Below are positions 1 through 9,619 of a DNA stretch of 62,104 nucleotides, in pieces. A program made the position numbers and the translations under genes. Below the pieces are notes generated by a model, which saw nothing but the letters and a program-made list of their open reading frames with translations, was not told where the DNA came from and ran no database searches. The stretch spans positions 1 through 62,104 of the forward strand of contig NZ_JAKILB010000020.1 of the NCBI RefSeq assembly GCF_023283895.1, given 5' to 3'. The number at the start of each line of letters is the position of its first letter. Position 1 is the first letter of the stretch. This DNA comes from Shewanella pneumatophori (GTDB lineage: Bacteria; Pseudomonadota; Gammaproteobacteria; Enterobacterales; Shewanellaceae).

Positions 1-1845
1 GATATCATAGGTCCAACCCATGTCATCGTTATCGAGACTAAAGCCTGCCAATAAGTCCGAGACTTGCTGAGCGGTGAGCGCGGCCATGGCCGGATTTTGC
101 CAATCAATATCACCGTTATAGCTGGCACTTAAAGTAAGAACATCATTGTTATCGACATCAAAGGTGGTGATGTCACCAGTGGCAACAAGGCGGTCTGGTG
201 CCACATCAATAGTGTCTTCGGTGACGCTGCCAGTGTTGGTCACTGTCAGCTCAGGGATGTCGTTGGTACCTTCAATCGTTATAGTGACTTCTTGAGTATC
301 AGACAGGCCAAACTGATCAGTAACTGTAATCGTAAATGTTTCAGTTGTGCTATCGCCAAAAGCTAAGCTATTGGCAAGTTCGTTATCTAAACTAAAACTC
401 CATTCACCCGTTGCTTCATTTAAGGAGAAAACACCATAAGGCGTCATAGGATCACTAACAAGCTGCCAAGTTAATACTGCACCATTATCAATATCATCAG
501 CAGTTAGTGTTCCTGTAACTTGTGGGATCCCAGCTGTTTCGATATTACCGCCAACCAATACACCAGCTTCTATCACTGTGCCTTGCGCATCTTCAAGCGA
601 AGAGGTGATCTGCGGAGCGTCATTCTCACCAGTAATCGTGATAGTTAACGTTTGGGTTACTGCATCGCCATCGCTATCAGTAAGAACATAGTCAAAGGTT
701 TCGATAATTTGCTCACCAAGAGCGAGCATTTGCACTTCAGGAAGTTGATTATTTAATTGGTAGGTATAACTACCGTCTGCCGCGATAACGAGCGAGCCGT
801 AAATACCGGAGATCACGGTATTGCCTGCAATATCAGCAGCGCTATTTTGGCTGTTTGCGATTTGAGTTACTACTGCGGAGTCTGCACCCAAGGTATCGTT
901 GGTTAATACACTGCCAGATACGCCAACTTCATTACCTTGAGTGATTTCGTTAACATCATCTAACCCACTTGGAGCATCATCTACAACATTTGCATTAACG
1001 ACAGATGTGACGCTATTTCCCTGATTATCAGTGAGCTCTAGTAGAAATATCTCCGTTAATGTATCTGTGTCTTGATGATTGAAATTAGAAGCTAATGTGT
1101 AGCTGTAAGTTAAAGTTGATGTCGCAGGATCATAATCACTGAAAACCAGTACACCTAACTCAGTTGTTAAGGTTACTGGGCCTACAAAGTCACCAGCTAC
1201 GAATATGGCTTGGCCATTGATTGTCAGTGAATTTATACCCGCGGGTACAGTAACAGACACACTTTCAGCTTGAGACAGCAAAGCTGATTGTGGGGCGCTA
1301 CCTTGTGCTAAATTTTGCTCATAAAGCGTGACAGAACTTGATGTGATAGTCGGGATGGGGAATTGAATTAAAAAGCTTTGCTCTTCTTCCACGATTGGCG
1401 TCGACACTTGCTCAAAACCTTCGGTGTCATGACCTGCCGCTGCTATGGTTTCATCTCCGGTACGACCAACAGCAATAAAACCGCCGCCCTCATTTGAAGT
1501 CGGAGCGGCTTCCCCTGCTGCGGTGTCGGGCAGTTCTAAGCTCGGATCTTCCCCTGCTTCAACCTGCGCTTGTAATGCTGCGATGTCATCATCAGAGGTT
1601 GTTTGAATATTGTCAGGCTCACTTTGAACCGAGTCAGCTTGAGTTAAATCATTTTGATTTACCGTGGTGCCATCACTGTATTGCAATATAAAAGTTGCGC
1701 CCACAGCAATGCTATAAACACCATTAACATTAAGTATGTCACCGACTTTGAGCGGTGTTTCTATACCTTGTTCATTAACTGTGTTTATTGCACCAGAAAG
1801 CTCAAGAATCTTGGCATCCTGCTTTGGAATAAATTTATCCATCAT
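1..1845 (-). CDS. bpfA: Giant RTX/VCBS-type biofilm adhesin, N-terminal part (BpfA/LapA-like), cut by window edge
   Basis: An open frame of 615 codons runs off the left edge without a stop, so only the N-terminus is present. The first ~110 residues look like the retention module of LapA-type adhesins, which keeps the protein lodged in its TolC-like outer-membrane pore. TAAG at residues 108-111 is the dialanine site cut by the LapG/BpfG periplasmic protease; in Pseudomonas LapA the same motif lies at almost the same residue number. A linker follows, then Ig-like/VCBS repeats with typical joins such as GENDAP and GTNDIP. Two ATGs (1845 and 1842) are possible starts and the ribosome site is weak. 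In Shewanella the BpfA adhesin gene lies beside hemY, as here. The C-terminal repeats and secretion signal lie outside the window. Confidence 0.88.
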   Translation of the reverse strand, partial: MMDKFIPKQDAKILELSGAINTVNEQGIETPLKVGDILNVNGVYSIAVGATFILQYSDGTTVNQNDLTQADSVQSEPDNIQTTSDDDIAALQAQVEAGEDPSLELPDTAAGEAAPTSNEGGGFIAVGRTGDETIAAAGHDTEGFEQVSTPIVEEEQSFLIQFPIPTITSSSVTLYEQNLAQGSAPQSALLSQAESVSVTVPAGINSLTINGQAIFVAGDFVGPVTLTTELGVLVFSDYDPATSTLTYSYTLASNFNHQDTDTLTEIFLLELTDNQGNSVTSVVNANVVDDAPSGLDDVNEITQGNEVGVSGSVLTNDTLGADSAVVTQIANSQNSAADIAGNTVISGIYGSLVIAADGSYTYQLNNQLPEVQMLALGEQIIETFDYVLTDSDGDAVTQTLTITITGENDAPQITSSLEDAQGTVIEAGVLVGGNIETAGIPQVTGTLTADDIDNGAVLTWQLVSDPMTPYGVFSLNEATGEWSFSLDNELANSLAFGDSTTETFTITVTDQFGLSDTQEVTITIEGTNDIPELTVTNTGSVTEDTIDVAPDRLVATGDITTFDVDNNDVLTLSASYNGDIDWQNPAMAALTAQQVSDLLAGFSLDNDDMGWTYDI

Positions 1846-2078
1846 AAAGTACTCTAACTATCTCATCCATGAGCGAAATGAAGGATTGTTAGTACTTAGT
1901 CATTTTTTATTGGTGCACTAACAGTATAAATTCTGTACTGCATTGAACGGTTGTCAAATTATGGGAAGTCAAGCAAGGGAGGAGGATTTAGTTTGAGTTT
2001 AACTAAAATAGCTTGAATAGGCGGCTAATCAGTGACTTAGCACAAGAAGTGTAGCTTATGCATAAGGCATAAATAACA
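1846..2078. other. Intergenic region upstream of the adhesin gene
   Basis: About 230 bp between the adhesin start and the hemY terminator. It should hold the leftward adhesin promoter, but I could not pick a convincing -35/-10 pair. A small imperfect dyad (arms CAGTA and TACTG, 1922-1940) is the only visible symmetry. No gene is seen. Confidence 0.5.
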
Positions 2079-2103
2079 AAAGGCCGTTTAAATAACGGCC
2101 TTT
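2079..2103 (-). terminator. Rho-independent terminator of the hem operon
   Basis: A perfect 10-bp stem (AAAGGCCGTT / AACGGCCTTT) with a 5-nt loop lies 20 bp past the hemY stop. On the minus strand it is followed by a T-rich stretch. Confidence 0.85.
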
Positions 2104-2123
2104 AGTTTAAAAAGGTATAAAAG

Positions 2124-3293
2124 TTAGATGAGCTTAGCGGCATTTCTTCTGGTTTGCAGGGCTCGGTTGAGTTCGCCTAGATGTTCCTGTGCATCAGCTA
2201 AAGCATGCAAGTTGTCGCGATCATCTTTTAAGTAACAAGCCTTTTGCCACCAGATCTTCGCTTGATGAAAATCGTGATTCTTTTGATATAGCTTTGCTAA
2301 GCAAACTTGGTAATCAAGATTGTCTTGATATTGAGTCTCTAGAGCTAGCAGCTGTTTTTTAACTTCAACATCAGCAGGTGAAATGACCTCTGCTAAAGCC
2401 TGTAAAATCGGTGCAGATGGTGCAGCCTTAACTTGTTTTAGCAGTAGTTTTTTGGCTTCATCTCCGCGTTCAAATCTATTTAAACCAATGGCATAAAGTG
2501 CGATATATTCAGGTTGCTTTCTTTCTGCACGCGTTAGCCAGTGCCAGCATTTTTCTAGCTCTTGCTCATTGGCTAGTCCAGCTTGGTTTAGTAAGGCGGT
2601 ATTAGTTGTAAGCGATAAAGCTTGAAACTGCTCATCTGCCAAAACGTGTTTTTTATTAATAATAGGTAATAGCAGTTTAAGTGCTTGCCAGTCTTGCTGT
2701 GCTTGGTATAACTCAATAGCAAGCTTAAGTACTGGAAACTTACTCTTGCTGGTCGGGTTAAGTTTGTCTAGCTCTTCTCTAGCAGCAGCTAGCTCACCTT
2801 GTTGCAGTAAATAACGTGTACGGGTAGTGCTTACTGCTTTAACGGCTTGTGGCTCGAGTTCTGCTTTGGCTAGGTATTCATCACGGCTTTGAAAGTTATT
2901 TTGGTGATGGGCTGCACGAGCGGCGGCAAGCAAATTAAGTGCAGGGATTTCGCCTTTTTCAGCGCCTTTAGCCATGGCCTTTTCAGCTGCAGGCCAGTTC
3001 TCTTCAGCTAAAGCTAGCGCACCAAGTAAAGTATGTTTACGTGCCGCATTTCTGCGCCAGCGTTCAGGTAGGTAGCGGCTGTTTAGCACCAAGTTGAATA
3101 ACCATACCATTACAAACTCAACTAGTTGCAATAAGCTGTAAAAAATAATTAAGCCAATCACAGCAAAAAAGATACTAGTTTCAATTTGGTATTCGCCAAT
3201 TGCGAGATACAAATAGCCTTTATTACCGACCAGAAAAGGGCTAACACACAGCCCTAGCAAGATGATGACGAGATAGACCAGAGCGCGGATCAT
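2124..3293 (-). CDS. hemY: HemY, inner-membrane TPR protein of haem operon
   Basis: 389-residue HemY family protein. Two hydrophobic N-terminal segments (about residues 4-23 and 41-68) anchor it in the inner membrane. The rest is helical and TPR-like. It is encoded with the porphyrin genes in gammaproteobacteria, but its biochemical role is not settled; it is not the Bacillus HemY oxidase. Its ATG overlaps the hemX stop by one base (TAATG), so the two genes are probably translationally coupled. It is the last gene of hemC-hemD-hemX-hemY and is followed by a clear terminator. Confidence 0.93.
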   Translation of the reverse strand: MIRALVYLVIILLGLCVSPFLVGNKGYLYLAIGEYQIETSIFFAVIGLIIFYSLLQLVEFVMVWLFNLVLNSRYLPERWRRNAARKHTLLGALALAEENWPAAEKAMAKGAEKGEIPALNLLAAARAAHHQNNFQSRDEYLAKAELEPQAVKAVSTTRTRYLLQQGELAAAREELDKLNPTSKSKFPVLKLAIELYQAQQDWQALKLLLPIINKKHVLADEQFQALSLTTNTALLNQAGLANEQELEKCWHWLTRAERKQPEYIALYAIGLNRFERGDEAKKLLLKQVKAAPSAPILQALAEVISPADVEVKKQLLALETQYQDNLDYQVCLAKLYQKNHDFHQAKIWWQKACYLKDDRDNLHALADAQEHLGELNRALQTRRNAAKLI

Positions 3294-4441
3294 TATTGCG
3301 CCTCCTCTGTCATCAAGTTGCCATAAGTAACCAGCTGATTAAGCATGTTTGAGGCTGCAAAACGGTCAATGCTGGTTGATTGGATCTTTAATGTTTCTAG
3401 CGCATCTAAAGTAGCAAGCGTGTCTGTTGTTTGCTGATCTTTTAAATCAAAATATTGAAAAATCCACTTTCTAGCGAGTTTAATCGAATTGCGGTAATTC
3501 ACTTGATCTTGGCGATATAAAGCCAATTGTGCCTGTAGTAGTTTGTTTTTAGTATTTTCAACTAGATACCATTGTTGATCTGGCTCTAAAAGCGGCGCCG
3601 CGTCAGTTGTACGCTTTCTTACAATAACAAAATCGTCAATCAAGGCCTGCCAAGATTTAGCAAGATTAGACTGCCAATCATCTAAAGACTCAGTCATTTG
3701 CGTGTCAGCCACCTCTTCTGAAGAGAAGTGGGTTTCAGCTCGGTTTAGTGGCAACTTATCTAAATTATCAATAATGGCATCTAAGGTTAAAACAGTGCCC
3801 GAAATGTCGGTATTTTTAACTGAAGCTACAGCGGCGATATCTTTAGATAATGCTTTTCTAAGCGGCATTAACGATGGATCGCGCATCGACTTAATACGCT
3901 CATCAGCTGCTTTTAGTAGGCTAGTTGCAGTGCTAGGGTCTTTTTCAAGCCATAGCTTTTGACCTGCTAAGCGCACTAAATATTTAGCTTCTTCTGCGCG
4001 CCAATGATTAGGGTTACGCTGAGCAATAATAGACACGCGCTCTTCGAGCTGAGTTTGTTGCTCAAGTGATTGTGCCATTGCATTTTCAACACTGGTAGCA
4101 AACCGTCCCTGTTGCTGCTCAAGCGATGCAATACGCTGATTAGGCTCAACTAAAGCCGCTTGAAGCTGTTGAGTTAGCTTTGCAGACTCGGCTTGCTGAG
4201 CTTGTAGTTGTTGATATAGGTAATAGCCGCCAGCAACTGAAGCAAACGCCAAAATGAGCAGTAAAAATAGGGTGATGATAATGCCCCAAGGGGTTGAGCT
4301 TTGCTGTTGAGCTTGCTCTTTAGGTGCACTTTCGTTGGAGTTAGTTTCTGGTTCTGACTGAGTGTCGATAACAGGCTGAGTGGCAATTTTTGGCTCAGTT
4401 GTTGGTTCTGAAGCGCTAGCGTCAGTGTTCTTGGTTTCCAT
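3293..4441 (-). CDS. hemX: HemX, uroporphyrinogen-III operon membrane protein
   Basis: 382 residues. A disordered Glu/Gln/Pro/Ser-rich N-terminus is followed by one membrane span (about 52-76), a coiled coil (about 77-135) and an alpha-helical periplasmic domain. This is the layout of the HemX family found between hemD and hemY. It was once annotated as a methyltransferase, but no SAM-binding motif is visible. A 64-bp gap separates it from hemD, and it overlaps hemY by one base. Confidence 0.92.
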   Translation of the reverse strand: METKNTDASASEPTTEPKIATQPVIDTQSEPETNSNESAPKEQAQQQSSTPWGIIITLFLLLILAFASVAGGYYLYQQLQAQQAESAKLTQQLQAALVEPNQRIASLEQQQGRFATSVENAMAQSLEQQTQLEERVSIIAQRNPNHWRAEEAKYLVRLAGQKLWLEKDPSTATSLLKAADERIKSMRDPSLMPLRKALSKDIAAVASVKNTDISGTVLTLDAIIDNLDKLPLNRAETHFSSEEVADTQMTESLDDWQSNLAKSWQALIDDFVIVRKRTTDAAPLLEPDQQWYLVENTKNKLLQAQLALYRQDQVNYRNSIKLARKWIFQYFDLKDQQTTDTLATLDALETLKIQSTSIDRFAASNMLNQLVTYGNLMTEEAQ

Positions 4442-4505
4442 TAAACAGTCCTTGAAAGCGATGATGCTGCAGTATTTACGAGTATTAACTTAAATCAGCT
4501 GCGGA

Positions 4506-5237
4506 CTACTTAAGTGATAACGCAGCCAACATAGCATTAGTATTGGCGGCGGTTGCATTGCTTACATGTGCAAGTCCGTATGTTTGAGCTTTTTCGAATA
4601 CCCGGGAGCTTGGCACTATAATATGACAAGTTTGCAGCCAAGCAAATAGCTCTTTTGGTACTGTTTTAACTAGGTTATCGAGTATTCCGCCACTGGTAAT
4701 GATAATAGTGTCAATGCCGAAGCTTTGCCATTGTTGGCAAATAACACTGGCTTCAATTGCTGGGCAGCCACGTTTATAGACCTCCCAATAATTAAGTTTT
4801 GCGCCTCGGTTTATTAGCTCTGTGGCCAAATCTTCTCGGCCACCTTGGCCGCGAACAATAACAATATGCTTATTATCGACCTTAGATAACGAGTCGAGTG
4901 TTAATAGTCCTTCAGTTTGTTGGCAATCTTCAGGCGCTTTTTCTGCGTTAATTCCTAACGCTTGCAAAGCACTATAAGTTGCATCGCCTACGGCAAGATA
5001 ATGCGCGTGAGCTGGCCATTGGTTATCAATAATCTGCGAAGCAAAAGTAACGGCGTTGGTACTGATAAAAATGATGATGTCGGCTTGATTGAGTGTAAGC
5101 TCAACGTCTGCAGTACTGAGGTTGGAAGTGGATTGAACGTTAAGTAAGGGCGTAACAAAATAGGAGACGTTGCGCTGAGTCAACGCCTCTATCATCAACT
5201 GATTGCGCCCTTCTGGGCGCGTCAGTAAGACTTTCAT
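4506..5237 (-). CDS. hemD: Uroporphyrinogen-III synthase
   Basis: 243 residues, the usual length. The enzyme cyclises hydroxymethylbilane with inversion of ring D to give uroporphyrinogen III, the branch point of haem, sirohaem and B12 synthesis. The N-terminal LLTRPEGRN and the central ISTNAV and ITSGG segments are typical of this otherwise divergent family. It starts 5 bp after the hemC stop, so substrate and product enzymes are encoded back to back. Confidence 0.93.
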   Translation of the reverse strand: MKVLLTRPEGRNQLMIEALTQRNVSYFVTPLLNVQSTSNLSTADVELTLNQADIIIFISTNAVTFASQIIDNQWPAHAHYLAVGDATYSALQALGINAEKAPEDCQQTEGLLTLDSLSKVDNKHIVIVRGQGGREDLATELINRGAKLNYWEVYKRGCPAIEASVICQQWQSFGIDTIIITSGGILDNLVKTVPKELFAWLQTCHIIVPSSRVFEKAQTYGLAHVSNATAANTNAMLAALSLK

Positions 5238-5242
5238 CGTGA

Positions 5243-6175
5243 TTATGCGTTTGCGTAAACAGCATCAAGAATGGTTTTTGCGCCTTTCTCGAGTAGTTCT
5301 TCAGCCAATGCTACACCTAACTTTTCTGCATCTGCAGTGCTACCTGTGGTAGAAGCTGTGATGATTTGGCTGCCATCAGGGTTACCCACTAAACCACGTA
5401 GGTTGATGGTGTCGCCATCGATTTCAGCGTATGCGCCAATTGGTACCTGGCAACCGCCTTCAAGACGAGTGTTCATCGCACGTTCTGCGATAACGCGCAT
5501 ACGTGTTTCAGCGTGCTCAAGTGGAGCTAGCAGTGCTTTAACGCGAGCATCATCAGTACGACATTCAATACCTACAGCGCCTTGGCCGTTTGCTGGTAGT
5601 GATTGTTCAGCTGAAATAAAGCTAGCGATTCTTTCTTCAAGCTTTAGACGCTTAAGGCCTGCAGCTGCAAGAATGATTGCATCGTAGTTACCAGCATCTA
5701 ACTTAGCTAGACGAGTTCCAACGTTACCACGTAGATCTTTAATCACTAGATCAGGACGTGCAGCGCGGATTTGGCACTGACGACGTAAGCTAGAAGTACC
5801 AACAACAGCGCCTTGTGGTAGATCTTCGATTGTCTTATAGGTGTTTGAAACAAATGCATCACGTGGATCTTCACGCTCACAAATCACTTCAAGACCTAGA
5901 CCTTCAGGGAACTCCACTGGCACGTCTTTCATTGAGTGAACTGCAATGTCAGCTTCGCCTTCTAGCATAGCGACTTCAAGTTCTTTAACGAATAAACCTT
6001 TACCACCCACTTTTGCAAGCGGAGTGTCTAAGATGATGTCACCTTTAGTGCTCATCGGTAGCAATTCAACAGTGAGGCCTTCGTGGATTTTTTCCAGTTC
6101 TGCTTTCACAAATTCGGCTTGCCACATGGCAAGAGGGCTCTTACGTGTTGCGATACGGATCAGATTTTGAGACAT
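5243..6175 (-). CDS. hemC: Hydroxymethylbilane synthase (porphobilinogen deaminase)
   Basis: 310 residues. It polymerises four porphobilinogens into hydroxymethylbilane in the cytoplasm. The N-terminal IATRKSPLAMWQ, the substrate-binding RGNVGTRL and the GGCQVPIGAY segment, whose Cys carries the dipyrromethane cofactor, are all intact. It is the first gene of the leftward hem operon and is transcribed divergently from cyaA across a ~200-bp shared promoter region. Confidence 0.97.
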   Translation of the reverse strand: MSQNLIRIATRKSPLAMWQAEFVKAELEKIHEGLTVELLPMSTKGDIILDTPLAKVGGKGLFVKELEVAMLEGEADIAVHSMKDVPVEFPEGLGLEVICEREDPRDAFVSNTYKTIEDLPQGAVVGTSSLRRQCQIRAARPDLVIKDLRGNVGTRLAKLDAGNYDAIILAAAGLKRLKLEERIASFISAEQSLPANGQGAVGIECRTDDARVKALLAPLEHAETRMRVIAERAMNTRLEGGCQVPIGAYAEIDGDTINLRGLVGNPDGSQIITASTTGSTADAEKLGVALAEELLEKGAKTILDAVYANA

Positions 6176-6288
6176 GAAGATATTCCATCTTAGAACTTAT
6201 TTGCGCCAATGCTAACATTGGCTGAATATAGATGTAACATTCTGTTGTTGATTCTTTGAAGTCTACCCATTTCTAAAACTGGAAAAAT

Positions 6289-6304
6289 AGTGATCTTGAT
6301 CACA
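6289..6304. promoter_or_regulatory. CRP-binding site in the hemC/cyaA intergenic region
   Basis: AGTGA-N6-TCACA (N6 = TCTTGA) is nearly the full CRP consensus and lies in an A/T-rich flank that also fits it. It is ~70 bp upstream of the cyaA start. In E. coli CRP-cAMP represses cyaA from a site near its promoter, so feedback control is the likely role. The site could also act on hemC. Confidence 0.75.
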
Positions 6305-6374
6305 TTTGCTTGCTGCTGTGAAGATTGCCATATACATTAGAGGGGCATTATTTTCTTTTTAAAGGTCGAATCAT

Positions 6375-8798
6375 TTGCCACATGAGCTTGGTAAATTTGA
6401 GCATGCCGCTCAGAGGTTAGATGTTATCAGGTTTGCGAGAGCGATAGCTTTATTGTCGCCACTAAAGCGTCACCTGTTGCGGCTTATTGCGGTCTTTTTA
6501 CATCATAATTCCTCTAAACTCCCCGGCTATAACGGCCCTTTAACGCCATGCGGTGTGATTGATTTTGAGCTTTCATATGAAACTCAAGAAGCTTGCGACA
6601 CCTTAAATATTGATATTGACGCTTTTACTCAGGTAAAAAAGCCTCAAATAGAGGGGATTTACAGCATGGGGAGTACGGCCAGTTTTGGCCAGAATCCGCA
6701 AAGTGATATCGATGTCTGGTTAGTTCATAGTGCCGAACTCACTCAAAATGAATGCCAATTACTTGCCGATAAAACTTTACTGCTCACTCGCTGGTTTGCT
6801 CAGTTTGATTTTGAGGTGAATTTTTACCTAGTTCATCCACTGCAGTTTATACAGGAGCGAGAGCCGCAAACTGATTTATACAACTGCATGGGGCAAGAAC
6901 ACAGTGGTAGTGCGCAACATTGGTTATTGTTAGAAGAGTTTTATCGCAGCCAGTTTCGGCTTGCTGGTAAGCCTATTGCTTGGTGGCCAAATGCAAAATC
7001 AAGCGCCTCGTTATTGTCGCTCGGAGATACCAATGCCCTGCCTGCGAGTGAATATTTTGGTGCTTCATTGTGGCAATTGTACAAAGGGGTAGAAAAGCCC
7101 CATAAAGCGTTATTAAAAGTGCTATTGCTAGAGGCTTACGCCAGCGAGTATCCACATACTCACTTGGTTAGTGAGCATATTTGGCAGCACACATTGGAGG
7201 GGGACTTTTCCGCTGCAAATGATGCTTATTATTTACTTTATGAGTCGATAGAGGCTTATTTATTGAAGCGCGGCGATGCTAGGCGACTTGAGATCACTCG
7301 GCGCTGTTTTTACTTAAAGTGTGGCGTTAAACTGAGTCAGGCGGATCAAGCTGTAGATTGGCGTTACTTTAAAATGCAAAAACTAGTTGCTGATTGGCAT
7401 TGGTCTGACAGCTTACTGCGCACTTTGGATAATTGCGAAAACTGGCATTGTGGCCAGTTACAGTGGTTTAACGAGCAGCTCAATGAATTGATGTTGGGTA
7501 GCTATCGCACTTTGCTGCAATTTGCTTCGACTCATAAGTTGAGTGAAAGCTTACGGATCTCAGAGCTTGGGCTGCTAACTCGAAAACTACATACCTATTT
7601 CAGTGAAGATGCACATCAAATAATGCGTTTGAATCCGCTATGGAGCCGCTCCATATTGGAACCAAACTTATCAGTGATCTATAGCTCCACCGATCAGTAT
7701 TATTATTTGTATCGCTGTAGTCCAAATCCAAGAAATTTTCTTGAGCATAGTGCGGTATTTCATTCCAAAAGTAAGGCGAAATTGTTGGTTTGGGCAAGCT
7801 TGAACGGCGTTGCTAATCAGCAAACACGCTGGCATGAAATAAGACAAAGTAAACGTAAATCAAATTATTTAACTCAGGCCGCAAGTCGCCTAGATGGCTT
7901 AATTGTTAACGAGTCAATTAGGGTGTCTAAAATGGCACTTTATCAGCCTTGGCACTTCCGTAAGCTTGTATTCTTGCTTAATTTTAATAGCGATCCAACT
8001 GAGAGCTGGTCGGGGCAAGATATTATGGTTGATTACATGAATAGCAATGTATTCTCGATTGGCCGTGGCTATTTGAATATGGTCGATTCGATAGATGTGA
8101 TTAGTCTTAACAGCTGGGGTGAGTGGCACTGCAATCATTTTGAAGGTGAAAAAAGCATTCTGGATGCACTGTCGTTTGTCACTCCAGGGATGAAGCGCGC
8201 TAGCGCGGAAGTGTCTGTTGATGTGATTAGCTGCTCATTAAAGTTACGCTCGCAAACTGAACGCACAGTTAAAGACTTACTTTACCGCGCTGTTCGTTTA
8301 AGTCGGCAGGCACAAAGTTCAACAACGCTGGCTCATGCGCTACAAGTTGGTAAAGTTCGTTATGGTTTATTTTTCAATAATCGCGGTATGCATTACGAGA
8401 ATTTAAGCGACGCAAAATCTTTCTATCAGCAGTTATCGCAGCGTAAATTGTTAGAATTGCCACGCCCGAGTTTAGGTGATGAGCCGTTTGCTAAACTACC
8501 TGCGGTTATTCAAGATTATGCCGCTAAAGGCGCAATTCAATATTTTCTACGTCAGCGTAAGCAAGGTTTAGATGTTTTTATCTTAGATGAAGCCAATGAT
8601 CTAAATCATTATGTGCAAGAGGGGACGGACGTGAATGCGCTAGTTAATAAACTTAGCCACTACCATACTTTTGAAGATCCACAACTGACTAAAGAGAACT
8701 TTAACTTGCCACAGTTTTTTAAATTAGACCGAATTAAAGGGGTGTTGATTGCCGTGCCTTTTGGGGTGACACACGAGTCGAGTGAAGTCGATTTTTAA
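6375..8798 (+). CDS. cyaA: Class I adenylate cyclase
   Basis: 807 residues; makes cAMP from ATP. The N-terminal half holds the catalytic nucleotidyltransferase fold with GSTASFGQNPQSDIDVW (about residues 98-114), the G-S...D-x-D metal-binding motif. The remainder matches the regulatory half of enterobacterial CyaA. The start is TTG at 6375 with an AAAGG ribosome site about 10 bp upstream; E. coli cyaA also uses UUG, which is thought to keep expression low. A CRP site lies upstream and a strong bidirectional terminator downstream. Confidence 0.96.
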   Translation: MPHELGKFEHAAQRLDVIRFARAIALLSPLKRHLLRLIAVFLHHNSSKLPGYNGPLTPCGVIDFELSYETQEACDTLNIDIDAFTQVKKPQIEGIYSMGSTASFGQNPQSDIDVWLVHSAELTQNECQLLADKTLLLTRWFAQFDFEVNFYLVHPLQFIQEREPQTDLYNCMGQEHSGSAQHWLLLEEFYRSQFRLAGKPIAWWPNAKSSASLLSLGDTNALPASEYFGASLWQLYKGVEKPHKALLKVLLLEAYASEYPHTHLVSEHIWQHTLEGDFSAANDAYYLLYESIEAYLLKRGDARRLEITRRCFYLKCGVKLSQADQAVDWRYFKMQKLVADWHWSDSLLRTLDNCENWHCGQLQWFNEQLNELMLGSYRTLLQFASTHKLSESLRISELGLLTRKLHTYFSEDAHQIMRLNPLWSRSILEPNLSVIYSSTDQYYYLYRCSPNPRNFLEHSAVFHSKSKAKLLVWASLNGVANQQTRWHEIRQSKRKSNYLTQAASRLDGLIVNESIRVSKMALYQPWHFRKLVFLLNFNSDPTESWSGQDIMVDYMNSNVFSIGRGYLNMVDSIDVISLNSWGEWHCNHFEGEKSILDALSFVTPGMKRASAEVSVDVISCSLKLRSQTERTVKDLLYRAVRLSRQAQSSTTLAHALQVGKVRYGLFFNNRGMHYENLSDAKSFYQQLSQRKLLELPRPSLGDEPFAKLPAVIQDYAAKGAIQYFLRQRKQGLDVFILDEANDLNHYVQEGTDVNALVNKLSHYHTFEDPQLTKENFNLPQFFKLDRIKGVLIAVPFGVTHESSEVDF

Positions 8799-8805
8799 CG
8801 TTGGT

Positions 8806-8846
8806 AATTACAACAAAGGGAAGCAGAGCTTCCCTTTGTTGTAATT
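8806..8846. terminator. Bidirectional terminator between cyaA and cyaY
   Basis: A perfect 19-bp inverted repeat with a 3-nt loop (AGA) sits between two convergent genes. The A/T outer part gives a U-tract in both directions. Confidence 0.92.
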
Positions 8847-8880
8847 TAACAAGAGATTAGCGGAAATCGCTTAGTCCCTT

Positions 8881-9210
8881 TTAAATATCGAGTTTGTAGC
8901 CGCTTTGCTTAAAGATAGATTCGATTACAAATGGCATAAATTCATTGCCATTGCGCTCATCCATCCACTTACCGTCAACATAAGCAAAGTGGTAGCCACC
9001 AAACTGCGTTGCTAACCAAATCTCATGCAAAGGCTCTTGCTTGTTCATCACGATTGTCGATGAACCGTTAAACTCTAATTGCAGCACATTGCCTGAACCA
9101 TCAACATCAATATCTGCATCTTGTTCGTCAATCAGTACTTCTAATGCGTTATCAATAGTTTGAAATATTTCATCAACCAATTGATGAAATTCGAAATCTG
9201 TTAGAGCCAT
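8881..9210 (-). CDS. cyaY: Frataxin-like iron donor CyaY
   Basis: 109 residues, the normal CyaY length. It is an iron-binding regulator of Isc iron-sulfur cluster assembly. The first helix is acidic (many Asp/Glu in residues 1-35, the iron-binding ridge) and is followed by the beta-sheet with NKQEPLHEIWLAT and GGYHF. It is convergent with cyaA, the usual gene order in gammaproteobacteria. Confidence 0.96.
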   Translation of the reverse strand: MALTDFEFHQLVDEIFQTIDNALEVLIDEQDADIDVDGSGNVLQLEFNGSSTIVMNKQEPLHEIWLATQFGGYHFAYVDGKWMDERNGNEFMPFVIESIFKQSGYKLDI

Positions 9211-9619
9211 GCTAATTATTCCTCAGATTTAGTTAATGCAATCATATTACCAATCGTCACGATGATTACCAATCACATTAATTTTGTGGTTAATGCTTTG
9301 CTAATCAAAAATAGCGACAATTATTATAAATAATCTAATTTTTTCATTAGTTTAAATAGTTTTAGTGACAGATAGCTGACTTAAAGCCTTACCGGGGTTA
9401 GTTGATCTATTTTGTATTAACCGCGTTTTTACCCTGCAAGTTGCGATTTAACCCAATTAACTTTGCTCATTTAAGCTTAACAAGGCCAATATTAGTTGTA
9501 ATAAAGCCGCCATATAAATGCGTTAGAGGGTTGACGCGTAGCGGGCTGTCTGCAAACATCAGGATTAACTATTTTCGCCGTATAGCAAGCCTTAGTGCTA
9601 TTGCTCAAAGGGTCACCTG
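9211..9619. other. Divergent promoter region cyaY / lptM-lysA
   Basis: 409 bp of A/T-rich sequence between divergent genes. It must hold both promoters. A short dyad around 9309-9335 (ATTATTTATAATAAT-like) is visible near the cyaY side. Open frames here have no ribosome sites or recognisable products. Confidence 0.5.

Noticed and set aside
1922..1940. Operator of the adhesin gene
   Set aside because: Arms are only 5 bp; too weak to support.
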